Positions 11,942 through 21,326 of a stretch of DNA of 64,000 nt are shown here, in pieces. Positions within the stretch are counted from its first letter, which is position 1. Every line of letters begins with the position of its first letter. A model generated the notes under the pieces. It was not told the origin of the DNA and searched no databases. It was given only the letters and a program-made list of their open reading frames with translations. The stretch is from Dasypus novemcinctus (taxonomy: Eukaryota > Chordata > Mammalia > Cingulata > Dasypodidae): positions 70,509,147 through 70,573,146 of the forward strand of contig NC_080694.1 of NCBI RefSeq assembly GCF_030445035.2, in the 5' to 3' direction. The translations under genes were made by a program, and so were the position numbers.

Positions 11942-13695
11942 CCTTTTATCTTGACATGTTTAATCAGTTCCTTAGATTCTTTGTCTAGTCTTGGGGATTA
12001 ATTAGCTGTTGTTCTTGTGTAAGTGTTATATCTTCTCTTTGTCACTTTGTTCTTCTTACTCTAATTTCTTGTTGCTGGCTAAGTTCACTTTGAAGGAAAA
12101 TATTAGGGCCAGGGAAAGGAAATTGTGTAGGAAAAGAAAATGTGTAAAGTAGTATTAGTAATAACTGTTAACAGAGCAAAAATATGAGATCTGGGAGAAT
12201 GGATATTAGACTCATGTAAGTTGTGTAGAGTTATAGCAGTTAGTAGAGTACCTATAATAAGAGAGTCAACTGAATTTCGGAGGGAATATAGTATGAATTA
12301 AAAAGCCAGTGTTTTCTTTAGAGAGGGAAAGAGAAAAGAAAGACAATAATATCAAGAGTGGATAAAAGACAGAAAACAGAACAAAGGTATTAGAAATTAA
12401 AAGTTAGACAATTTGGGGACCAAAGAAAGGGAGGTGGAATGTAAGAGAGACAGTAGATGATGGAGGATATCAAGATGTGGGGGAAAGGAGGTAGTGTAGG
12501 TGGCCAAAATCAATTCACACAGAAATGAGGAAATGGAGGTTGAGGAAAAACAACAAATGTGAGATGCTCCCTGCAGCACCTATTGTGTAAATAAAATAAA
12601 ATAAAATAAGAATAAAAAGAAAAATGACAGAAGAAAAAAGGTGGGTGTGGGTGGGCAAAGAAAAGGGAGGGAAACAAGCCATAAAAAGGAAAGAAGGAAA
12701 AAAACCCTAAATAAATGAAAAAGGACCTTAGGGGATACAATGGTAGAAAATACCAGGAGATAATACAATATTAGCAACCAAGACAATAAAAAGAAAGAAA
12801 AAAGAGGAAAAGAAGGAAAAAAACCACAAACGCTGAGGGTTAGGACAATCAAGGGCCTCAAATGGACCTCAGGGTGTGGTGGATTCAAGGATGGGAAGTC
12901 TGTGATATTGCAGACACAAGAGGTGTGAGTCTCTGGAGTGTGGGCCACCAGGGTTTAGGGGACACCGACCTGGGAACCATGCACCCAGTTAACAGGGACC
13001 CTGGGAGCACCGCAGCACAACACAGCCTTCAGGGATCCCCACAGCCTAGTGTCAGCCATAGGAGGAGGTGACACACCCACAGACTCTGACTTCTATGTCA
13101 GAAACCCAAAATTCCACCTCTCACAAGAGTCTCTTTTGTCACTGTCTCACCAAATCAACTTCAGGACACCTCCAGCCCTGCAAGCCCCCAAAACAGCCTA
13201 CTGGGGTGCCGCTGCCCTACAAACAATTCAGGGACCACCACAGATGGGCTGCCAGCATTAGGGGGATGGGGTCTAGCCCAAAGCTCTGATCTCCATGTCA
13301 GAAACTCAGAAACCCAAAATTCTATGTCTCGCAAGAATCTCCTCCATCCCTGTCTCACCAAATCTATCTCCAGACACTTCCCACCCTACAATCCCCTGAA
13401 TAGCCCGCTCAGGGCTTGGGGACTCCCCAGTGCAGCAAAGCCTCCAGGAATCGTCATCGTCAGGCCGCCAGCCCAAGGGGGAAGCATCCCGCATGCAGCC
13501 CTGATCTCTATGAAAGAGACTCAAAATTCTACCTTTTACAAGAATCTTCTCTGTCACTGTCCCACTAAATCGATGTCCAGACACCTCCTGCCTTGCAAAC
13601 ACCCGAAACAGTCCAGTCCAGCAGGATTCCAACCCTACTCAGCCGCTTCTTTGCAGGAGAGATAAGGGGCACTCACTCAGACACCATCTTGCCCC
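11942..13695 (-). promoter_or_regulatory. L1 5' UTR / internal promoter region
   Basis: About 1.75 kb between the DAS SINE junction and the ORF1 start. The outer part (12850-13695) is GC-richer and contains three diverged tandem-like segments, each with the pattern 'CTCTGATCTC.ATGTCAGA' followed by 'AATTC' and 'TCTCACCAAATC' (near 13070-13190, 13280-13400 and 13500-13620), resembling the repeated promoter monomers of some L1s. The inner part (11942-12850) is purine-rich on the plus strand. Promoter function is inferred from position only. Confidence 0.6.
13080..13630. repeat. Three diverged direct repeats in the L1 5' UTR
   Basis: Three segments of roughly 220 bp recur with the ordered landmarks 'CTCTGA...TCT.TGTCAGA', 'CCAAAATTC', 'CAAGA.TCTC', 'TGTC.CACCAAATC', 'CCAGACAC', and 'CC.AAACAGCC'. 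They look like successive monomers of a tandem promoter array, as in rodent L1s. Unit boundaries were judged by eye. Confidence 0.55.
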
Positions 13696-14117
13696 ATCTC
13701 TTATTTTTATTTTTTTAAAGGATTTATTTATTTCTCTCCCCCCCCACCCCAGTTGTCTGTTCTCTGTGTCTATTTGCTGTGTGTTCTTTCTTTGTCCGCT
13801 TCTGTGTTTGTCAACGGCATGGCAATCTGTGCTTCCCTCTGCTGCGTCATCTTGTGTCAGCTCTCCATGTGTGCGGCGCCATTCCTGGGCAGGCTGCACT
13901 CTTCCTTCAAGCTGGGTGAGTCTCCCTATGGGGCACACTCCTTGCATGCATGTGGGGTTCCCCTCCACGGGGGCACCCTTGTATGGCACAGCACTCCTTG
14001 CATGCATCAGCACTGCGCATGGGCCAGCTCCACATAGGTCAAGGATGCCTGGGGTTTGAACCACAGACCTCCCATGTGTTAGACAGACACCCCAACCACT
14101 GGGCCAAGTCTGCTTCC
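13696..14117 (-). mobile_element. Full-length DAS-type tRNA-derived SINE joined to the L1 5' end
   Basis: On the minus strand the element starts at 14117 with a tRNA-like head. A box A-like 'TGGCCCAGTGGTTGGGG' and a box B-like GGTTCAAACCCC lie within about 75 bp, followed by a long unique body and an A-rich tail at 13696-13740. It is about 420 bp. The head and body match the xenarthran DAS family, which derives from an alanine tRNA. The A-tail runs directly into the 5' end of the minus-strand L1, and I find no separate target duplication around the SINE. The 11-bp duplication beyond its head pairs instead with the one at the L1 3' end. Confidence 0.85.
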
Positions 14118-14132
14118 AATATATATCTTTTT

Positions 14133-14351
14133 AAAATAAAGACAGTTAATAAAGAATTTGAGAGGTGATGAAATTTTTTGTTTGTTTTTATTATTATTGG
14201 AATAATGAAAATGCTCTAAAATGATTGAAGTAAAAAAATGCACAACTATGTGATTATACCAAATACCATTGATTGTAAAATTTGAAAGGGTTTATGTTTT
14301 CTTAGCATGTATCAATAAGTTGATTTGTTAAAAATATATATATTAAAAAAA
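14133..14351 (+). repeat. Plus-strand L1 3' end, right part
   Basis: After the 11-bp duplication the interrupted plus-strand sequence resumes. Most of it matches the L1 3' terminus also seen at about 36150-36416 (shared 'TGGAATAATGAA', 'GATTGTACCAAAT', 'TATGTATCAGTAA'). It ends in an A-rich tail immediately before AGAAATTACCCA (14352-14363). The left part (3195-3360) and this part may come from two L1s inserted one into the other. Confidence 0.6.
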
Positions 14352-14700
14352 AGAAATTACCCAACCTGAAGAGAAGAAAGAAAAAAGAATGAAGAAAAAT
14401 GAACAGAACTCAATAAACCTGTGGGACCCTTAATGAATACAAAAATATACATTTTAGAAGTCCCAGAGGAGTAGAGAGATACAAAGGAACAGAAAATATA
14501 TTTGAAAAATTAATGACCGTAAACTACCCAAATGTGATAAAAGATATTGATATGAAAATCCAAGAAGGTCAGCCAGCTCTAAGCAGGATACATAACCTCA
14601 AAGAGATCCACATTGAGACACACAAAACTGTCAAAACACAAAGACAAAAAAATCTTTTGTCAAATATCAAGAATAGGAATCCTCTCTTTTCATTTATTGA
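14352..14700 (+). repeat. L1M/HAL1-like ORF1 relic, right part
   Basis: This continues the ORF1-like sequence broken at 3194. It has the 'KMKKNEQNSINLWDP' type block, a 'EVPEE' loop, 'NYPNVIKDIDMKIQEGQ', and 'HLKEIHIETHKTVKTQ'. All of these line up with the RNA-recognition and C-terminal part of old L1 ORF1 proteins, and with the parallel copy at 36420-37100. Stops interrupt it. Confidence 0.7.
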
Positions 14701-15895
14701 ATGTGTCTGATAATCTTTGCCCTGTCTTTAATTTTTCATGTTTCAGATTCTTTTCGTTTTATGTGTTTCCCTTTGATATAGTATGAAGTTGGAACTGGCT
14801 TTGTTAGAAAAACTGAGCTTTGTAATTATTTTAAGCACATTTCAGTTTATTGTTCCAAGTGATTTAATTCATGTATTTATTTAATTATATTTATAAATAA
14901 ATAAATGTATATTTATAAATATATTTTCATACAAAGTATATATATTGTTCACTGGTCAGTATTTTTGCTTTCTCTCTTCATATTTTGGTATTTAAGATTT
15001 GTGTTTTCAGTTCTTGTGATTACCTTCACATCAATACTTTCATCAATCTATTGGTTGTCTAGTAGGCGCTCTATTGAAATGAGTGATTAGCCTCTTCTTC
15101 CATCCATTTCCCCAGCATCAATTTCAAAATTATTTCCTTTTTCTCTATTTAATATTTAATCAGTCAGATGTTTCTTCTCCCCCGACATTCTCTCCTTTCT
15201 ACACCGATTTTTGATAGTTGTATATACATTATCAGTACTTATACCAAGTACTTATTATTGTGTATCCCTTACCTCCAGCATTGAATGTATTACATTGAAT
15301 TAAATATATGTTTCTTTCCTCTCCATCTCCTCTTCATGTCACAATATTTATACTAATACTAATAAATGAATCCTCTTAGACATATTCTAAGGAGAAATGA
15401 TATAAAGTATTCAAAGAATTCACATTAAAGTTCTTGAAAATAATTTCTTCAAATTAGCTCTACTCTAATTCTATCCTTTTATAAAATTAGTTGCTTGCAG
15501 TTTGAAAATAGACTCAGTTTATTTAAAAACAACTCTAACAGGAGAGATTTACTATCAGCTACAAGCCAGTAGATAGGTGATTGAACATAATTAATTCCTC
15601 AGAGAACTTAGTCCCAAGGAAATTTCTGTGCTCCCCCATCTGGGATAAGAACAAATGACCTATTTGAATCCAAAGCCCAAGAGGCCTCAGGAATAGAATA
15701 CAAATAACACATCAGCAAAGCTTGCTTGATATTATCTACTATTATCTCTTAACTAAGTTCTTCTCTCCTTAGCCCTTTCATCTACTGAAAAACTCATCAT
15801 CTGAAACTAAATTTTAGATATTCCTCCGTGTACTCCACTCTTCTCTGAACATTTTAGAAATTAAAATGCATTTGTTCATATTTGCTTTTCCTTGA
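14701..15895. other. AT-rich DNA, nothing recognised
   Basis: Pyrimidine-rich and AT-rich sequence without a named gene or a repeat that I can identify. The 61-codon frame near 14905-15090 is low-complexity and hydrophobic by base composition. Confidence 0.45.
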
Positions 15896-16770
15896 ATGAT
15901 AGTTTCAAAATAAGGTGAGTATTTGCATTTCCTTAATAGCTAGTGATACTAAATATTTTTTCATATCCTGTTTGGCCATTTCTATTTCCTCTGGAGAAAT
16001 GTTTATTTAAACCTTTTGCCCATTTTTAATTGGATTGCTTGCTCTGTTATTGTTGAGTTTATGATCTCTACATAGAAAGGAAATCAAACCCTTATTGGAT
16101 GGGTGGTTTCCAAATATTTTCTCACATTGAGTGGGCTTTCTTTCCATCTTCTTGGCAAAGTCCCTTGAATCACACAAATGTTTCATTTTGAAGAGATCAC
16201 ATTTATCCATGTTTTCTTTTGTTGCTCGTGCTTTTTATGTAAAGTTCAAGAATTCACCACATATCACCAGGTGTTGAAGATGTGTTCCTAAATTTTCTTC
16301 TAGGAGCTTTATAGTTCTTACATTTATATTTAGGTCTTTGATCCATTTTGAGTTAATTTCTATAAAAGGTGTCAGATAGTTGTCCTCTTTCTTTCTTCTG
16401 GATATGGATATCCAGTTCTCATTTGTTAAATACACTGCTATGTCCCAGCTGGGTGGGTTTGACAGGCTTGTCAAAAATCACTTGACCTTAGATAGGAGGG
16501 CCTGTTTCTGAAACATCAGTTTGTTTCCATTGTCTATGTATCTATCCTAAAGCCAGTACCATGCTCTTTTTACAACTGTAGTTAGGTAATATGATTTAAA
16601 GTCTGGAAGTGAGAGTCCTTCAAATTCACTATTCTTTTTTAAGATGTTTCTGTTTGGGCCTCCTTTCTTTTCCAAATAAATTTGATAATTATGTTTCCAT
16701 TTGTTCAAAAAATACTGGTGGACTATGTTAAAAATAATGAGAGAATTTAAAAAATATACCAAGTGTATGC
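15896..16770 (-). repeat. L1 ORF2 C-terminal fragment
   Basis: On the minus strand the pieces read as the region after the L1 reverse transcriptase: a 'WKHNYQIYLEKKGGPN' type block, then 'GLSLPDFKSYY', then 'LLEENLGTHLQHL', then 'HLCDSRDFAKKMERKPT'. It is split by stops and shifts and lacks both ends, so it is an old 5'- and 3'-truncated or decayed copy. Confidence 0.8.
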
Positions 16771-18080
16771 TCTAGACCATGTCTTGTGGGAAAAGTCTGA
16801 TGATATTATCTCATAATCTTTAACAAATATTCCATCATGCTGTGGGATGTTGTATGGGAATTCTGCACAAGTGCATGATTAGTAAGTTCACAAGTTCTCT
16901 ATTAAAAATATATTTTAAAAATCAGGTGAGTAAAACTACATTTTCTAAAATGGCCATGTATTCTTAGGAAAGGTTTTGAAGTGTGTAATCACAGTTCTTA
17001 ACATTCATATAAAAAGAAGAGAGCACTTCATTTCAGAAAGCTGCCTCTAAACTTTTAGAATACCTAGTTTTGTGGGTATAAAAAGCAAATAGCTTTTTCT
17101 TTGTAATGATCTCTCATTTCTCTCAATCTGTCTCTCTTTAATAAACCTTAAAAATGATAAATTACAATATTACATCTGACAAAAGTCAAATATGTGCATG
17201 AAGTATAAAGTCCTAAATCAATCATGTGATTTTTAAATGTATGATCTAAATTTGAGTATTGACTTAACCATGAATATCATCCAAATGTTTTAGTGTCAGA
17301 TTGATGTAAATTTTATGTCTTCTCATGAAGTTTTACTATACATAAGACTATAAAGTGCTATTAATATAAATAACTAATTGTGTGTTGTAAAAAAAAAACT
17401 TGTATGAATAAGAGCCATTATAACAAAATTGTGAGCAAGGATGCAAAGAGAAGATGTCTTAACAGCTGTGGATAAATGTATCCCTGTGTAGTGAAATACT
17501 GATGGAGAAGTGCTAGAAGTGGCAGATCCAAAGGTCAACGACCCAAGAACTTAAGGTAATGAAATCTCATTACAGTGACGTTGAAAATGTTATAGATGTC
17601 GGTAATGCACAATGACGAGATTCCCTGCTGTGGTGTCTAGAAATGTCCAGAAAAGATTCCAGTGTTCTTGGATAGGCACCATTCACTAAGCTACATTAAA
17701 TAGTGTGAATAATAAGAACAAACTACCAATTAATAAAATTCATGAAAACATACTCAAGCAAATATTGTCATTAGAGTTAAATAGAATTGATTATGGATGA
17801 GTTCTTGGATAATCAAACCTGAAAATCATCTTTAAAAGATTAAAGAATGATCCAAGGGAAAAAAAAAATTGAAGGGTGCCTGGCTATAAAGATGTTAAAT
17901 GAATAGGCATTAGGTGTCTTAAAGTTAATTAATTAATAATATGGGACATTGTAATTTTTAGAATGTTTATATTTACAGTCAAATTAATTCATCCCATAGT
18001 TTATCTCAGATTCCATCTGTGGCAAGAATTTTTCATTTAGTCTGAGGTTTGTTATAAATTCAGTGTGCTCAGACATCTTT
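16771..18080. other. AT-rich DNA, nothing recognised
   Basis: No gene or repeat that I can name. A segment at about 17400-17700 has somewhat higher complexity and reads like a decayed retroposed or transposon sequence, but I could not place it. Confidence 0.4.
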
Positions 18081-18386
18081 TTTTTTAAGTTTTTTTTAGA
18101 TTTATTATTTTATTTATTTCTCTCCCCCCAGTTGTCTGCTCTCTGTGTCCATTCACTGTGTGCTCTTCTGTGACCCCTTCTATTCTTATCAGCAGCACAG
18201 GGAATCTCTTTCTTTTGTTGCGTCATCTTATTGTGTCAGCTCTCTGTGTGTGCAGTGTCATTCTTGGGCAGGCTGCACTTTCTTTCATGCTGGGCGACTC
18301 TCCTTATGGGGTGCACTCCTTGCGCTTGGGGATCCCCTATGTGGGGGACATCCCTGCGTGGCACAGCACTTCTTGCATGCATCAGA
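18080..18386 (-). mobile_element. DAS-type SINE, lacking the tRNA head
   Basis: The body and A-tail match the SINE at 13696-14117, but on the minus strand the element starts at 'GATGCATGCAAG', so about 110 bp of tRNA-like head are missing. The flanks 'TCAGACATCTT' (about 18069-18079) and 'TCAGACAACATCTT' (from about 18382) look like a slightly decayed target duplication. The truncation falls at the same TGCATGCA point as in the SINE at 61878-62218. Confidence 0.82.
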
Positions 18387-19454
18387 CAACATCTTGAATA
18401 ACGTCAAAGTGAAATTAGGGTGTCAGAGGCAGCACTCATTCAGGAAATATCCCTAAGTTAACAGAGGCTTTCTCTGGAGTGTTGAAACACTGAATTTATG
18501 GAATCTCATTACAGCACTATGTCATCTGATGCATTTCTTACTTTTTCATTTTTAGAGACTCCCTGGTTATTAGCAGATGACAGAAATCAAGAATCAATTA
18601 TATACTATAGGATAGATACTAAAAATTCCTTTGTCCTGGGGCTGGGGGATGGGTATTAAATAAATTGATGCATGTTGAAAGTTTATTGCAGTGTTTGACA
18701 CTAGGGCTTTGAGGATTAGCTACAATTATTGAGTTTGTTCTATCATTGCTTTGCACAGAATTGACCTAGGGTAGAGAGTAATCAAAGATCAGTTTAATAC
18801 CTCAGCCCTCATTAGCTTGGTGTGAGCTCTCACAGGGGGCTTTGAGGATTTAATGGAAGAGAAAGTAAAAGCTCTCCTTTGTCACTGTAATGCTACACTT
18901 TCTCTACGAACTAACAGATTACCTCAGATTTTTGACACTGGACTCCGTGTATTAATTTCCCATCTGAATATTCTCATCTTACAAAAAATTGTGAATTTCA
19001 AGAAACACACTTTACCACAAAATAGAGAAAATTATAAGCCTAATATCCTAATTAATCCTTCTCAAAATGCTAATTCATTTGACTAGTCTTGTTTATTATC
19101 TTTATGTGCCTTTAAAAACAAAAACAAAAACAAACACAGGGGCATGTCCTGAAAATGTCAAATAATTACTTGACTTGAACAAGACTCTGAGTTGAATTGG
19201 GATATCAACATTCCTCCTGACAACAGTTTCCCAGGGTTATAATGTTTATATAGCTATGAACCATCACTGAAACTGTCCCAACTCTTACATAAAACAGAAT
19301 GTGCCAACTGCTTATAGGACAATTGAAAGAATACTCAAATGCCTGAAATTTGAACTAAATATTTACATGAAAAAGAAATGTTGCCAAAATATTCTTAGAC
19401 ATGGGAAACCTATGTCAACTCTCTCAACTTTACTTGACCAAATTGGATCTAAAG
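18387..19454. other. AT-rich DNA, nothing recognised
   Basis: No convincing gene. A short A-rich motif of AAAAAC units lies near 19110-19130. Confidence 0.4.
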
Positions 19455-19760
19455 ATAGTTAATGTGATTTTTTTCCCCTTCAATTTGTTTATGTGGTGTA
19501 TTACATTAATTGATTTTCTTATATTGAACCATCCTTGCATACCAGGAATGCAGCCCACTTGGTACAGGAACTTCTTATATATTTTAGAGTAACATTTTTT
19601 TGTGTGATGTATATACCTTCAAAAAATACACTTTATAAAAACGATGTGTGGAGGATGGGGAGTGGGTTATGTGGGAACCTCTTATTTTTTTTTTTATGTT
19701 ATTTAATGTAACATTCCTTGTGATCTATTAACTTTAATTAAAAAATAAAAATAATTGTTT
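19455..19760. repeat. Two small L1 fragments in opposite orientations
   Basis: 19455-19565 matches, on the minus strand, the L1 reverse transcriptase segment also found at about 9125-9225 ('TTTATATGGTGTAT', then 'TTGAACCATCCTTG'). From about 19565 to 19760 the sequence reads as a plus-strand L1 3' terminus (G-rich stretch, 'GGGAACCTCTTAT', 'TTTAATGTAACATT', A-tail). They are independent fragments now side by side. Confidence 0.7.
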
Positions 19761-20349
19761 CTTTCTTAATTTAACAACAGTAAGACAGATTTTCTTTCCA
19801 TTAAAGTCTTCTTAAATTTTGGAGAGATGAAATAGTTATTCCACTGACATGTAAGAGCCACTGGTGACTAAATTGATGAGCATTACCATTCCAGACTATC
19901 TCTCCCTTCTTCAAGTGTTACTACTTAATACATTGAATGTTCTTGATATTTTAAAAAGCTTTGCAACAGTATTTCTGCAAATGATTCTAATGATTCCTGG
20001 GTTCCATGACACATTTACTCTATCAGACACTTGGAGACAATAACCAATATTCTGCATTTTAACAGCATACCTGGTTGCATTTATAAGCCAAAGATTCAAT
20101 GTCATTGCTATGCAATTTTAGAGAAACAGTCATATCTACTTTTCATTTAATCTTCATCACAAATAAAGGTGACAGTTATTTTCATCTGTAATAATTGGAG
20201 AAGAATGTTCAGTTTCAGAATGTCTAATTTCCAGTGTGATGAAGGGAAATTTTGTCACTTGGTATCAAATTCTTTATTTGCCCCTCAAGTTATTGCCCTC
20301 TCCCTGCTGTGAGTGGATGATCATAGTCATGTTTTTTTCCATTTTTCAT
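19761..20349. promoter_or_regulatory. Upstream region of the intact OR gene
   Basis: Sequence just 5' of the OR coding exon. OR genes normally have one or more short non-coding 5' exons several kilobases upstream. I cannot locate such an exon or a promoter here. No repeat was recognised. Confidence 0.3.
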
Positions 20350-20372
20350 AACTCTTTCTCTATTCCTTAGGA
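20350..20372 (+). promoter_or_regulatory. Likely 3' splice acceptor of the OR coding exon
   Basis: A pyrimidine-rich tract ending TTCCTTAG lies about 14 bp before the first ATG. This is the usual arrangement for the single coding exon of mammalian OR genes, which is spliced to upstream untranslated exons. Confidence 0.55.
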
Positions 20373-20384
20373 ATTAAATGGAAG

Positions 20385-21326
20385 ATGATGGGACTAATTA
20401 ATGAGAGCCACCCCCTGGAGTTTATTCTACTAGGCTTCACTGACCGCCCTTGGCTGGAGCTTCCTCTGTTCGTTCTTCTTCTCATAACATACCCTATGGC
20501 CATGACAGGAAACATCTCCATCATCCTGGTGTCTAGGTTAGAGCCCCGTCTGCACAGCCCCATGTACTTCTTCCTCACCAACCTCTCCTTTTTGGACATG
20601 TGCTACACCACAAGCATTGTCCCCCAGATGCTGTTTAACCTGGGCAGCTCTAGGAAGACGATCAGCTATGTGGGGTGTGCAGTTCAGCTCTATTTCTTCC
20701 ACACTATGGGGGGGACTGAGTGTCTCCTCTTGTCTATTATGTCCTTGGATCGCTATGTGGCCATCTGCCGGCCTCTCCATTACACCGTCATCATGAATCA
20801 ACACTTTTGCATCCTGTTAGCATCCATTGCCTGGGTTGGGGGATTGAGCTATGCTATCCCCGAAGCGTCTACCACATTACAGTTGCCACTCTGTGGTCTC
20901 AACAAGCTGGATCACTTGGTATGTGAGATTCCTGTTCTCATAAAGACTGCCTGTGGTGAAAAGAGTGCTAATGAGCTCACACTCTCAGTGGTTTGCATTT
21001 TTATGTTAGCTGTTCCTCTGTGCTTAATTCTCACTTCCTATGCTTGTATTGGACATGCTGTATTTAAGATGAAATCTTCTGAGGGAAGGAAAAAGGCCTT
21101 TGGGACTTGCTCCTCCCATCTCATTGTTGTTTTCTTGTTTTATGGTCCCGCCATCAGCATGTACCTTCAGCCCCCTTCATCCATCTCAAAAGACCAGCCC
21201 AAGTTCATGGCTCTCTTCTATGGAGTGGTGACTCCTACACTCAACCCCTTCATCTACACACTCAGGAATAAGGATGTGAAGAGGGCAGTGGGCAACCTGG
21301 TGAGGAGAATTTTCAGTTCCAAGTGA
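20385..21326 (+). CDS. Olfactory receptor, family 2, intact (313 aa)
   Basis: An odorant-binding GPCR of the olfactory sensory neuron membrane, expected to signal through Golf. The intronless frame has 313 residues, the normal size. It has an N-glycosylation site at N6 (NES), the TM1 GN motif, PMYFFLTNLSFLD in TM2, MSLDRYVAICRPLHY at the end of TM3, the ECL2 cysteines (LPLCG, then VCEIP and KTAC), SY in TM5, KAFGTCSSHL before TM6, and [16 protein letters not shown] in TM7. These make it a class II receptor of family 2. A second ATG directly follows the first and has the better context (A at -3, G at +4), so the product may be 312 aa. Its neighbours suggest the MHC-linked cluster, where OR2P/OR2N/OR2B/OR2J genes adjoin OR2W1. 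I cannot assign the subfamily. No inactivating change is seen. Confidence 0.95.
   Translation: MMGLINESHPLEFILLGFTDRPWLELPLFVLLLITYPMAMTGNISIILVSRLEPRLHSPMYFFLTNLSFLDMCYTTSIVPQMLFNLGSSRKTISYVGCAVQLYFFHTMGGTECLLLSIMSLDRYVAICRPLHYTVIMNQHFCILLASIAWVGGLSYAIPEASTTLQLPLCGLNKLDHLVCEIPVLIKTACGEKSANELTLSVVCIFMLAVPLCLILTSYACIGHAVFKMKSSEGRKKAFGTCSSHLIVVFLFYGPAISMYLQPPSSISKDQPKFMALFYGVVTPTLNPFIYTLRNKDVKRAVGNLVRRIFSSK

Larger units (their letters stand above)
3361..13695 (-). mobile_element. Full-length LINE-1, about 9.4 kb without the nested LTR
   Basis: A complete L1 on the minus strand: 5' UTR (11942-13695), ORF1 (10985-11941), a 71-bp spacer, ORF2 (7101-10913), a long 3' UTR (3361-7100) and an A-tail, seen as T-rich sequence at 3361-3420. 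The 5' start carries 'GGGGCAAGATGG', which resembles the start of other mammalian L1s. An LTR of 872 bp is nested in the 3' UTR. An 11-bp duplication, TATATCTTTTT, is found at 3350-3360 and 14122-14132 at a TTTTT/AAAA site, the preference of the L1 endonuclease. The right-hand copy lies beyond a DAS SINE joined to the L1 5' end. ORF1 and ORF2 both keep a net open length but carry stops and frameshifts, so this copy is dead. Confidence 0.88.

Noticed and set aside
17400-17700. Possible processed pseudogene or transposase relic
   Set aside because: Its composition is suggestive, but no motif could be matched in any frame.
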